Positions 51,001-61,815 of a stretch of 64,000 nucleotides of DNA are shown here, piece after piece (positions within the stretch are counted from its first letter, which is position 1; every line of letters begins with the position of its first letter). Position numbers and translations under genes: made by a program. The notes beneath the pieces were generated by a model, which was not told the origin of the DNA, made no database searches, and was given only the letters and a program-made list of their open reading frames with translations. Source of the stretch: Carposina sasakii (taxonomy: Eukaryota > Arthropoda > Insecta > Lepidoptera > Carposinidae); the NCBI GenBank assembly GCA_014607495.2, contig CP053154.1:14136001-14200000 (forward strand), read 5' to 3'.

Positions 51001-53382
51001 TCTGATCTTCACTTAATATTCTTCACAATAAAAGCTCGAGCACACCGGATGCGTGTGCGTGCACGTAAGCGTAGACGTATACGTACCTCTGAGTTGTAAT
51101 GTATGGAACTATATAGGCACGGGCAGACCGGATGCGTATGCGTAGACGTAAGCATAGACGTCAAGCGGTGACAGTTCTATACATTAAACTCAGTGGTACG
51201 TGTACGTCTACGCTTACGTGCACGCATACGCATCCGGTGTGCTCGAGGCTTAAATAAGAAGTATACATACTCATGATATAAGCAGGGGAACAATTATCTC
51301 CTATAGTACTTTCCAGAAGCTCTAACAGGATGTAGATGACGTATGTAGTGGCGTAAGACTTGGCGACGCCGCATACTGCAGCTGACAATCCTGATAATAT
51401 TAACGTGGCCTTTCTGCCAATCCTGTAAGATAAACGATTAATTAATTCCTTGCCACTCTAGGGTAAAGAAACATAATTATAGACATGGCTATGTTCCCAA
51501 AATAGGGTAGCCAAAACTGCGCCCGTAGCATGAATTTGGTGAGAGCGAGATATCTCACATTTAAACGTCAAATTCACAGAGCTATATAATAACTAGACAA
51601 AAGACTTAGTTCGAACTTTGCGTATAAAAACAGAGTTAGGAATTAGAATAGACAATCGTTCTCAAGCTAAGACTGTATGAATTTGCCCTAAAAGAAGTGC
51701 TTTATAATCCCTTTTTACACGTAAAGTACATACACTTACATGTCTAATCATTACATAGCTCTGTGAATGTGTCGCTTAAATATGAGCCATCTCGCTCTCA
51801 CCAAGTTCATTCTACGGGCGCTGATGTTAGTAATCACTTCAGTGACAAGTTGCTAGCTTATCGCCTGAGAGAATGCCCAATAATATAGATGTCTGTTTCC
51901 GAGTCATGGATTCTACCCTGATTATAATCTATGTATTTAAATATTGCTTAGTACGCACAGCGTAAGACTTTAGGGATCACAGTTTAGAACAAGTCAATGT
52001 GTAGTAAAAAGTGTGTTAATTAAGGATCGGTTCATATCTGAGGGAACATGCGTCGCGTATGATCGGTCGCGTAACGCCAGAACAGACAAAATGTATAGAA
52101 AAACACTCGACCGTTCACACTCAACCGATGATACATTAGTGCGTCGTCGAGCGTACGTGCCTGTACCTGAAGATACGCTCGACACATCTTTCGTTAGATT
52201 TGAACCGACCCTAAGTGATAATAATGAGAAAGTATTTTTGCATATATGTAAATAAATAGTCCTATGACAGTTTTAATTCAAAATAGTTTAAAAAGCCTAA
52301 ATGTAGTTAACAAACATGACCCCACCATCACATCTGTATTGAGGTCAAACGGAAGATTGGGGACTACAGGAAGATGACTGAGTTACTAACTTATCTGACA
52401 ATTGTCCTTGAAAAAATAAACCGAGCATGAGTCCAATACTGTGAACAGTTCCCACAAAAGTCCTTTTCCAATCTTGGCATGCTAATTGAAACTGAAAAAT
52501 AATAAAATTATTAATAAAGAAATGGAAGTTTTTAACTCATTGATTGTTCTACAAAATTATCTGTTTTTATGTCACGTCGCTTAATACCCACTTTGATGAT
52601 AAGAACTTAACTATGTTATTTAAAAAAATATCTTTTTTTGTCACCACTTAGCTGTACCCGAGGAGGATTGGCGTCAGGCAGTCAGCCGGCGGTAACATAA
52701 ATGCCAAATCTTTAGCAATGTGAGTTTCGAAAAAAAAAACCATATTACACCGACCCCATAAATATTGGGACAATGGCAGAAGGATGATGTATTACAAAAG
52801 TCATTACCTCAGCTACAAAACTCTTGGGATCGCTATACACCCAATCATTGCATGGTTCAACAGCATCAGGCATAAAGTTGGATGGCAAACAGTCAGTACC
52901 ATTGGAAGAGTATGCGTAACATTTACTATTCGGTGGTAAAGAAAAGTTTGACCAAGAAGGATACATTAAACTCTCTCCTGTTTCACACTGGCTTATTTTG
53001 CACCTGGAAATAAAAATATTCCACGAATATTATAGACAGCATAGAATTTTTCAAGTTATGGCTAATATGTTTTAAAAAGGCGAGACATGATTGTTAACTT
53101 ATAATACACAATATTCCTGCCATATTTTTCTACGAAACCCAAAAAAGGAAGATCAATTTTAATGGCATGCTTATTTTACCGGATCATTGAATTAGTTTTA
53201 TTGACTTTCTTCATTTACCTGTAGTCTACATCCTCAGCAACAATAATGTAGTTGATACAATGCATGATGTTGTTGAAGAAGGCGAATCCAATTAGTATTA
53301 TTGTGTAGTTCTGGTATCGCCCATTTCCCCCGAATTTCAACAGCACCTCGTCCAAGTGGACCTTTTTATCTGCGTTTATCAT
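48064..53382 (-). CDS. SLC22 organic cation transporter-like protein, seven exons
   Basis: A twelve-helix plasma-membrane carrier of the major facilitator superfamily that moves organic cations, carnitine-like or related solutes; the substrate is unknown. Exons are 53382-53219, 53003-52808, 52491-52391, 51422-51271, 50682-50080, 48774-48593 and 48261-48064. They sum to 1596 nt, 531 aa, and every junction has GT-AG ends with matching phase. Helix 1 is near residues 25-47. A cysteine-rich extracellular loop (about 50-120, including CKISQC and EPCNDW) follows. The MFS loop motif SDKIGRK is near 152. ESPRW, typical of SLC22, is at 265-269, and YLYTSELFPTYTRN lies near helix 11. The tail is cytoplasmic and acidic. 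The intron between exons 5 and 6 holds a Helitron-like repeat, and the introns on either side of exon 4 hold MITEs. Confidence 0.92.
48843..49318 (-). mobile_element. Helitron-like composite repeat in the transporter's fifth intron
   Basis: Starts CTAGTGGACGCTCGCGACTC, shared with the type 1 copies, then AAAAACATTTTCCCGGGATA. The far end differs, with a CAGA microsatellite and TTATAATATTAGTTGGGAT. It may be two repeats joined. Confidence 0.55.
49319..50008. other. Intron sequence, nothing further seen
   Basis: AT-rich part of the 1305-bp intron between transporter exons 5 and 6. Confidence 0.5.
51031..51251. mobile_element. Foldback MITE, family F, copy 1 (transporter intron 4)
   Basis: Arms of about 65 bp start AAGCTCGAGCACACCGGATG and return as CATCCGGTGTGCTCGAGGCT. 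The centre repeats GACCGGATGCGTATGCGTAG, a third partial copy of the arm. It is closely matched at 58545-58771 and is dense in ACGT and GCGTA words. Confidence 0.85.
51480..51910 (-). repeat. Repeat family B copy split by a MITE (transporter intron 3)
   Basis: Reverse-orientation family B words flank the insert: ATGTTCCCAAAATAGGGTAG before it and CAGTGACAAGTTGCTAGCTT after it. Confidence 0.65.
51519..51821. mobile_element. MITE family G, nested
   Basis: 303 bp with terminal inverted repeats of about 70 bp: GCGCCCGTAG...TTGGTGAGAGCGAGAT on the left and ATCTCGCTCTCACCAAG...CTACGGGCGC on the right. No ORF. Confidence 0.82.
51911..52390. other. Rest of transporter intron 3
   Basis: Open frames on both strands at about 51994-52255 overlap each other and have no recognisable domain. 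They are not called as genes. Confidence 0.45.
52496..52535 (-). repeat. Family T tail fragment
   Basis: AAATTATTAATAAAGAAATGG is the reverse of the family T tail only. Confidence 0.5.
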
Positions 53383-55690
53383 TTCGATATTTTGACCCAG
53401 TTGGCTGATTTACAATTTTCTTGATCACATTGTTTTTGTAGTTATGGCTATGTAAAGCTACTTTTATAAATCGTCAAAAGACATAAAACGCACATGTGTC
53501 TCGATGACAAATACTGTCTCTAAAATGGACTATGTCCAGTGTCCAGCGTGTAGTGTATCTTAGATGTAAATGGAACAATCGCTCACATCCGCTGCCAGGG
53601 GTCTATCATATGATACTTGTGCGACTACCGTATGGTATTCCTCATCCAATAGCAAGGGCCTGATTTAAATTAGGAACGTGACTAATGTCTACTTGAAGCC
53701 TAGGTTCCACTCGAATAGTCCTTAATTTGATGCGAGTCCAATCCAATCTATGATCTGATGCTCCTCAGCAATTTGAGGTGAAATGATGCCAAATTGAAAG
53801 GTTCTTTGGAAGTGCCAGGAAATAGGTTCTGCTCCAGGCTAGCAATCTACTAATTAAGGCATTGTGAGACACAGCCTGTCTGGATTTGCCTAATTACCCA
53901 CTCGACTCGGCTCAGTAGCTTTCGTTACATACAGACAAGAAAGTAGTAGAACGATTTGCTCTTACCTTTTCCATTCCACGAGCATGATAGACGTGAAAGG
54001 TTGTAAAAATGTGAACGTTCAAATTAACATGTTTCTAAGATAATTATCATAAACTTTACAAAATACTTTCAGGAAAAACTAATGAATTGATTACCTAGTT
54101 AGATAGTTTTGTATAATATGTAAGTTCTGGTTAATTATTAGATACATATAATTAAAAACTAATAATAATATTGCAATGTCTTACATACAGATATATTGAT
54201 TGTTGACCAAAAAAACAACAAATAATACTACTACAAGTAATTGCGAAAGCTTTTGAAATTGCTTTCATTTTGATTTTGTAACGAGCTTAACTATAGCCCT
54301 TAATTAATTTTAATTTTGTTCGTCATTCTACATGTCTCTGTGTATTCCAACAATTTTGGCAACGCAGGGGGTATAATTTTCAACGTGTTCCGAAATCAAT
54401 TCAAATAGAATAGCGCAGTGGATCCCAAGTGCTTGAGTTATTGTTGAAACTTGTTGGAAGTTTACTATAATGAACATGTTTTTACTACATTTTTGACTGG
54501 ATTACTTACTTGTTTTTACATCCGTTTGTAAATATGCAACTTTATAAATGAAATTTGCGTTTGATCCACCACGTAGTTTAGCAACACCATGCGATCTCTT
54601 TTATTGCATAGAAAATACCTCTAATATTTCGGTTTCTCTCGGGCGAATGTGAAATACTCGTGACACGGAGCGTTTGGAGCCGCAATATACCCGTAATTAG
54701 CTGAGAGCAAACAAACGACAGCGCAAATATTAGCGCACGATTGAACGATAGTCTGTCTCAATAATGAAGTCCCACGGATTTTTGTAGAACTAAATGAAAT
54801 GTATGAAACGGTGCTAGAATTATAGAGACAATAGCTCCTATGTCATGAGACTCTTAAAACGGTTTATCTGAAACAGGATGGTGGCTAAACTATTTTAGAA
54901 ACCTTTAATTACATTTCGAATTGAAACGTAAAAAATGCAATTTCAAATTTTTATTCCATCAGATATGCGTATAACGTCTTTTGTAAACCCTAGGAGGACT
55001 TTGACCAACAATGAGACACTATTATCCAGTATCCTAATGTATATGGAGAGGAATAAAAAACTATCCTGCTCTCTTTTTTAAGAGCTTTACTACCAAAAAG
55101 TTATTAATAAGTGGTAAAGCTGTAAATACTTTAAGCGCTCTTACTTTAAGGAAAATTCTACCACTAATACTCAAGAGAAAATAACAAATCTGACTTGTAA
55201 TTTATGGCATTGAAATCTGAAATCAAATAAGAATAGAACTCTTTACTCTTACGCTTTCAGAGATGACTTTGAAGATAACAAACATCAATACGTTTAATCA
55301 GAAACTTATTTCTGTTAATGACGCTTATTTCCTGAAAAAATCCTTTAAGCAGGGTTAACTAATTTCGCATTGTATTTAGTTTCTCTAATAATAAATTTCC
55401 ACGTAGTTACGCTGAAAAGGTGTAAACTTTCATGATTTCATTAGGTATTCTTGGTGGGAAAAGTTACAAAAGTTTTGACTTTATAAAATCTCTTGTAAAA
55501 TAGCGCATGATGTGAGCGGCTGTCCTTATTTATTTAACACTGTTTACGTCTGCGACTTACATAATTTTTATTTAGTTACGAAAAAATGCAGGGACCATCT
55601 TCGGGAAAAGGACTGATAATATTTCTCACATAACTTTATTTATACATTTTAGTTTTTTGTAATTTTAATATCTCTGTAATTTGTTTACGT
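53383..55690. other. Upstream region of the transporter; no gene seen
   Basis: Non-coding and AT-rich. No promoter element was convincing. Confidence 0.45.
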
Positions 55691-55880
55691 GTAAGTTTAC
55701 GCTTGACCACAACGCGCCTGATGGTAAGCACCGTTCCAGTCTAAGATGGAGCGCGCTTGCCTAAAAGATACCGGTTCACTCTCGACTTGAAGACCGCAAG
55801 ATTATAGTCCATGGGGAACAGGGATTCAGGTAGGGAGTTCCACAGCTTGTTTATTTTTCGATATTCTACCCCTAAGGTGG
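55691..55880. repeat. Dispersed LINE-like fragment
   Basis: AACGCGCCTGATGGTAAGCA and the following GC-richer stretch have a partner near 31318. It is probably a degraded LINE piece; the frame is not readable. Confidence 0.45.
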
Positions 55881-56175
55881 TGTAAAATGGAGAGAAAGTT
55901 TGCATGGGACAACTAGATTCCTAAGTAAGCTTCAAATTTTGCATAATGTGGAGTTTAGGGTGACACTAGCAAAGCATTTCCCAAAATTCTTACGATTATA
56001 ATTCTAAATATTACACGGAGAAAGTCGCGGACGTCCTCTAGTAGTCTAATATAGTATTTGTAGAATACAGTTTGCGGTGATGTTAGATAATAATCCGAAC
56101 ATGTAGCTCGCGTATTTGGCAGTCCGCGCGACCGCAGGCCGCCGCGGCTCCAATAGTAACGACTGCATTGCAAAT

Positions 56176-56297
56176 ACTTGTCTAAATGCTCAGTGGTTAG
56201 AGCACTGACACGCGGAATGCAGAGGTCGTGGGTTCGATTCCCACCCGGGTGAGGAATTTTTTCCATTTCTTTATTAATAATTTTATAACTTGTCTAA
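56176..56297 (+). mobile_element. tRNA-like short element, family T, truncated copy with target duplication
   Basis: The tRNA-like module (GCTCAGTGGTTAGAGCACTG, GGTTCGATTCC) and tail are flanked by the 10-bp duplication ACTTGTCTAA (56176-56185 and 56288-56297). This shows that the element's true 3' end is the TTATTAATAATTTTAT tail. Confidence 0.87.
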
Positions 56298-56390
56298 TAG
56301 TTAATTTCATTGATATTGTAATTCCAAAATGTGGTAATAATGACGTTATAGCTTGTATTATGTTATTATTTGAAGTATGATTACATGTCT

Positions 56391-56638
56391 TCTTCTTCAG
56401 CCTATTACAGTCCACTGCTAGACGTAGGCCTCCCTCAGGGCACGCCACAAGGCTACTGCCACATGGGGGTTTTACCCATATTCACCACGCTGGGCAGGCG
56501 GGTTGGTTATTTTCGGACTATGTTGTCAGCACGAGAGGCGCTGCTGCCCACCTCTCGGAAACCCTTAATCGCCTCGTACGATACCCACGGGCAGGCAGGG
56601 GTGGTACAAACTCTACTCTGCCGGCACCACGCGGCTAA
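56391..56638 (-). mobile_element. RTE-tailed SINE, copy 6
   Basis: CTTCTTCTTCAGCCTATTAC to CTGCCGGCACCACGCGGC in reverse orientation, with a GAA-type tail. Confidence 0.83.
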
Positions 56639-56654
56639 CAACGGCATGATTACA

Positions 56655-57035
56655 TACAGGATGATTTTTGGTCGCCAACGTTACGGAATCTCCTCATCAC
56701 CACGATCATTTTTCTCCATGGAAGCATACCTGGGAAGTGTCTGGTTCCCAAAATATTAGGGTCCAAATTTGAGTAAACAGACTGCATTCTTCTGCATAAA
56801 TGCACATAGACGTAGGCACGTTTTTTTCATGATAAATAATTAATATCTGTCTATGATAAAACTAGCATAAACACTGGACACAATAAATTTCGCCCGATCA
56901 AGTAATATAAAAAGAAAAAAAAAAGAAAAAAAATTACATTGTTTCCCAGCATTTTTTTTTTTGCATAAACTTACTTTATTTGATGTATAGAGTACGTACC
57001 CTTCGTTAAGGGTGGCAACGAAAAACACCGTGTAT
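56655..57035 (-). mobile_element. MITE family E, copy 1
   Basis: 381 bp. The ends TACAGGATGATTTTTGGTCG and (reverse of the right end) TACACGGTGTTTTTCGTTGC form an imperfect inverted repeat. The same element lies inverted at 60419-60789. Open frames here are not genes. Confidence 0.78.
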
Positions 57036-57221
57036 ATTAAATAAATATATTGTTCGTAGCCGCCTTTCGTGTTCCTAGTATCTTTATTCTAGTAGTATTG
57101 CAAGTAGTAAGTGTTATAGGTACATACACATAGGTGTTTTATTATTTAGCCTATAATGTTTCCCACTGCTGGGTACATAATATATAAAAGTCATAACATA
57201 ACATGTAAGTCAAATTTTATA

Positions 57222-57482
57222 TATAAAATAAAAGGGACATTTTAAGCGAAAATAATCAATAGCCCACTATAAAGAAACTGTTCATAAAATTTCAGACTCG
57301 AAATCATATTGTTTATTTTTCAAGATAGTATGGAGAATTCCTAAACAACCCAGGAATATTCATACAATCTTGAAAAATAATCACGTGCTTTCAAGTCTCA
57401 AATTTTAGATATGGGTTCTCTATAGCGGGCTATTTACATAGCTTTTCGGTTAACATACCCTTTCTGATACATCCTGTATATA
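57222..57482. mobile_element. Foldback MITE, family C, copy 2
   Basis: GGACATTTTAAGCGAAAAT on the left and TTTCGGTTAACATACCCTTT on the right form the arms; the centre is CAAGATAGTATGGAG...CATACAATCTTG. It matches the copy at 1221-1480. Confidence 0.72.
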
Positions 57483-57969
57483 CAAAAATTTTACTGCGGT
57501 AAATAAAACAGAGCTTGTTAATAAAAAACACTTTAAGTGAAATCCATTAGCTCTCCGTTTTTTATGCTATACGAAATGCTATTCAATTATAACAGAAGCT
57601 TAGGGCTAATATTCACTGCACGGATCCATGCTAGAATTGATATCTTTTCCGATATCTCAGCGCCTACGTGTGCGGCCTGCTTACAAGCAATGCTTTCATA
57701 CGAGGTATGAAATTTGGTATGAGAAGTAATGGAAGATTTACGTAGATATTATGTGGGTAGATAGGCACTAATATTATTAAGAAGTAAAATAAATTATCTT
57801 GGTATGTAATTCAACCATATTATTGAAAAGATCTCATTATAAAAAACCTGTATACAAAATTTGAGACTCGTAATCACATGTTTATTTTTTGATACGAGTC
57901 TAAGTAGTATTCCTATAGAATTTTAAAAAATCAGCAATGTAAAATTCTAGAAGTGTAAAATTCTAGAGA

Positions 57970-58480
57970 TGTAAAAGTAACGAATAAAAGCGTACCCATA
58001 TGTATTCGTTACTTTGACCATGAGTACTCGTTACTATCGTATCGTTACCGAACTCGTTACTTCTGATACCGCATATGGTATAGTCTGGAACCGCATATGG
58101 AACTGTTGACGTAATATACCAAATTTGCAATGGATTTACTATTTAGAAAATTTTAACCACAAACTTAAATTATATTACAAAGAATAGTAAAAACTTTAAC
58201 GATTAAAAAAATATATAAGTACTTTAAACAAACCTAATCACTGTTCTTTGAAATAAGCGATTTAAATGAACTGCATCACGCGCATTGATACGAGTAGAAC
58301 ATACGATCAAAAACAAACGTATCAATACACCACTTGCGATACGAAACAGTGTATTATACGAAAAAAACACATGATACGAAACATGCGAGTAACGAGACGA
58401 ATTCCTGGGTAACGTTTCATTACTCGGTACTTGATGCAGTACCCGTTACTTAGTAACGAATACATACGGTTTGTTACAGC
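57970..58480. mobile_element. Candidate DNA transposon remnant with CGTTAC subterminal repeats
   Basis: Nine exact CGTTAC/GTAACG hexamers: five at 57977-58060 and four at 58389-58458. Both ends carry TATGTATTCGTTACT in opposite orientation. The AT-rich 330-bp interior lacks a significant ORF. Clusters of short transposase-binding words near both ends are typical of hAT-like elements. Confidence 0.55.
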
Positions 58481-58544
58481 TTTATAAAATTCCCGTAATA
58501 CAGTTCAGAGTGTGACAGCCAAGCAAATATTGATTTGCTGACTT

Positions 58545-58771
58545 AAGGCTCGAGCAGACTGGATGCGTGTGCGTGCACGTAAGCGTAGACGTACGCGTAC
58601 CTCTGAGTTGTAATGTACGAGTATGGAACTGTATAGGCACGGGCAGACCGGATGCGTATGCGTAGACGTAAGCATAGACGTCAAGCGGTGACAGTTCCAT
58701 ATATTAAACTCAGAGGTACGTGTACGTCTACGCTTACGTGCACGCATATGCATCCGGTGTGCTCGAGCCTT
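58545..58771. mobile_element. Foldback MITE, family F, copy 2
   Basis: 227 bp. It has arms AAGGCTCGAGC...ACCTCTGAGTT and its reverse with a few mismatches, and the same internal third arm copy as at 51031. TTA flanks both ends. The Arg/Thr-rich open frames are palindrome artefacts. Confidence 0.85.
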
Positions 58772-59149
58772 TATACATCTATTCAATGTGTCTGTCTGTG
58801 TGTCTTCTATTCAAGAAATTATTTTATTTTTATATTTATGCTACACTTCGCCGTGCCCTAATAAAGAATGCATCGAACCACTAACGACACTAAAACCGTC
58901 CGTACCTGCACTTCCTATAACCATCCGGGAAATTGTATTCGGTGAAGACTTTAAATATATATTGGTAGCTGGGAAAGGTGTGTTAATATTGCATGAGCAG
59001 CCACGTCGCAGGAATTGCAAGTGTGACCGTTTGTGTGTCGCTCCTTTGCGGCAAGTCTTCTTAGAGCTGGGAATTTTAGTGTATAGTTGAACGTGCATTG
59101 AAAAATTATGGTGCTTTTATGTAAAGCATACATGATATACCTGTAATGG
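58772..59149. other. No gene seen
   Basis: Overlapping open frames on both strands (58788-59098) show no domain. The plus-strand one is short, with four cysteines near CKCDRLC, but it has no splice or start context, so it is not called. Confidence 0.4.
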
Positions 59150-59280
59150 GGTGGCCAGAACTGCAGGACCATAAATGAGATCTCACAGCAACATTCAGCG
59201 TACCGGAGAAAGATGTTTAGTGAAAAGTTGGTAGCTTAATCGCCTGAGAGAATATAATATACATCATATAGCAGTAGGCT
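59150..59280 (-). repeat. Repeat family B, reverse copy
   Basis: GGGGTGGCCAGAACTGCAGG and TAATCGCCTGAGAGAATATA match the other copies. Confidence 0.6.
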
Positions 59281-60164
59281 GTAGGATTGTGTCATTGTCA
59301 TTTTTTTTTTGTGAAATATATAGTTTTTTCAAATTCAAATTCTTTTTTGTCTTATAGAGTGTAATTTGTCCATTTACAACGGGTTACAAGTCACAACATA
59401 CGAGTCAAATCTAACGGACAGAAATCTATACCGGAAACAGAATTTTAATTGTAATTTTACAAACTTTACGAAAAATTTTAGTGATGAATCAGGTCAATGA
59501 CAAAAACTATTTTGAAAAATGAATTATGTAAGTAAAATTTTCGATAAACCTACATCGCAAGGTTTTTAAAATGCACACGTACCTAGTAAAGTTACGCACG
59601 GACGCGCGGACGCCACCGTAGCGTATTCTACGAGCCTACTACGGTAGTGCTACGTGTTACGAAAATGTCGACTATTTCTAATTATTTAGGAAAGGCAATG
59701 TAATCTATGTCCATACAGCCATTGTCTTAACTATTTTTAAAATAGCGTATTCTAAAATTCAAACAACCAAAGTAGGTACTACATCCCTCACTAGCGAACT
59801 TAAGAGGCTTTTCTATAACACGTTTTAAAACGAATACCCCTTAGATTAATAATTGGTCTTCGCTCCGCTCTAGCGAAATCATTATTCTAAGGAATGCCCA
59901 TATATCCTATAATAGGTAAGCAAAGAAATTTCCGTGAACGGTGTTGTTATACCGCATTATAAAAGCAGTATTGGTCGTGTGTAGTTTGCTTTGCATTTGC
60001 ATACATAAATGAATAAAATTGTTGTATTCTGTATGCAGTGGCTTCAATACGATCTGTACTAGACTAGATACTGCATTTTGAAATAAGTTGATTGTGAAAT
60101 GGAAATGTTTGGGAACTTTTTTTTCTCTCATACCCTTATTTTTATGTAGGTATACAAGTATAAA
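59281..60164. other. No gene seen
   Basis: AT-rich non-coding sequence. Confidence 0.4.
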
Positions 60165-60167
60165 GCC

Positions 60168-60388
60168 GCGTGGTGCCGGCAGAGTAGAGTTTGTACTACC
60201 CCATGCCTGCTCGTGGGTATCATACAGCGCCTCCCGTGCTGACAACATAGTCCAAAAATCACACTGCGGTCACCAACCCGCCTGCCCAGCATGGTGACTA
60301 TGAACAAAACCCCCTATGGCAGTAGCCTTGTGGCGTGCCCTGGGGGAGGCCTACGTCCAGCCGTGGACTGCAATAGGCTGAAGACGAT
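60168..60388 (+). mobile_element. RTE-tailed SINE, copy 7
   Basis: GCCGCGTGGTGCCGGCAGAG to GACTGCAATAGGCTGAAGA, with a short internal deletion after GGGTATCATAC. Confidence 0.83.
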
Positions 60389-60418
60389 ACAAGTATAAGT
60401 AGCTTATAAACATATGTA

Positions 60419-60789
60419 TACAGGTGTTTTTTCGTGGCCACCCTTAATGAAGGGTACGTACTCTATACATCAAATAAAGTAAGTTTATGCCAAAAAAAAT
60501 GCTGGGAAACAATGTAAATTTTTTTGAAAAAAAAAAAAAACCTTGATCGGGCGAAATTTATAGTGTCCAGTGTTTATGCTAGTTTTATCATAGATAGATA
60601 TCAATTATTTTTCGCTTAATACGCGCGTCTATGTGCAATGCAGAAAACGCAGTCTATTTACTCAACTTTGGACGCTAATATCTTGGGAACCAGACACTTC
60701 CCAGGTATGCTTCCATGGAGAAAAATTATCATGATGATGAGGAGATCCCGTAGTTTTCGGGAACGTTGACGACCAAAAATCACCCTGTA
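60419..60789 (+). mobile_element. MITE family E, copy 2
   Basis: TACAGGTGTTTTTTCGTGGC to GACCAAAAATCACCCTGTA. It is the inverted counterpart of 56655-57035, with differing A-run lengths. Confidence 0.78.
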
Positions 60790-60814
60790 TACAAATACAC
60801 ATTGTTGTGTTTCC

Positions 60815-61015
60815 AAAATGGCCAAATAGGCTTGCCAGAACTGCAGTATCACGATATAGATCCTGCGGTCACGTTTAGCATGGCAGGGCCAGATGTAGAA
60901 GATCACTGACAAGTTGCTAGCTCATCGCCTGAGGAAACGCCCTAAGTTCCCCAGACATCTCTTACGACATTAAGGAAAGAGGTGCTGATATATTCTAATG
61001 AAGTCATGCATTGCA
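60815..61015 (-). repeat. Repeat family B, reverse copy
   Basis: One of the longest copies: GCCAGAACTGCAGTATCACG, CACTGACAAGTTGCTAGCTC, AAGAGGTGCTGATATATTCT. Confidence 0.65.
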
Positions 61016-61062
61016 CACCAATCATCAAGATACGTTTTAACATATATACAAATATATAATGT

Positions 61063-61290
61063 ATAATCACGCCTTTATCCCTTACGGGCTAGACAGAGCA
61101 CCAAGGGCCGATAGAACCACATGGTGCCACTTCTGAACGATTTTGAGGGTATACTCGTAGTTAAGATGTACAAGTTCGGTTAGTAGTGACAGGTGGTCAG
61201 CCCATCGCCTTCAAAACACCAAGATCCTCTTGTCCCTCTACTGATTTGTACAGTATGCCCGAGAAAAGAAGCAGCTGTAGTAATATACAC
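61063..61290 (+). repeat. Repeat family A, copy 4
   Basis: ATCACGCCTTTATCCCTTAC and GTGACAGGTGGTCAGCCCAT match 7093-7312. Confidence 0.7.
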
Positions 61291-61295
61291 TCCCA

Positions 61296-61815
61296 TCATC
61301 ATTTTTATTGAATTTACGAGTATTAATTTACAGCTCCGAGAAGTACCACTGTTGGACATAGGCCTCCCCAACACAAACCTCTACTTAGCCGACCGGTCGC
61401 GAAGCAGCCGTGCATCCTAACCGAACGCCCGCAACCTTGACCAGGTCAAAGTCGAGTGCCCACCTCGCGGGTAAGATCCTAGTCCCACGCTAGCGGCTTG
61501 TCCGATACGTGGTATACCACTCTAAGAACACTTGACTGGTCCCAGTAAAAATTAAGGCCATCAGTTCTTCAAGCTTTTAGCTATGTTTGTTCGGGTGCTT
61601 ACAACATTTTAAGCCACTTCCCTCAACCGCTTGGGCTGAAATTTGGTGAGCACGTTCAGCTATGTCGGTGACAATCATTTGTGTGACGTCATTCTAAATC
61701 CAACATGGCGGATCTCCACAATGGCGGACCAATTTTTTTAATGATTCCTATAATATGATCACGCAGAGAGATCCCAAGCATAGCTCTCTCCATCGCTCGC
61801 TGTGCGATCCTAGTA
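61296..61815 (-). mobile_element. RTE-clade LINE 3' fragment, interrupted
   Basis: The reverse complement has the RTE 3' end (GGGGAGGCCTATGTCCAACA at about 61350) up to about 61575, and RTE sequence reappears at 61757-61815 (GGATCTCTCTGCGTGATC). The intervening sequence includes unrelated words such as CAACATGGCGGA, so another insertion or rearrangement lies between. Confidence 0.7.

Noticed and set aside
52013..52255. 80-codon plus-strand frame in transporter intron 3
   Set aside because: An opposite-strand frame of similar size overlaps it; no known domain or splice support.
58482..58861. Arg/Thr-rich open frames on both strands
   Set aside because: They read through the palindromic MITE family F and mirror each other.
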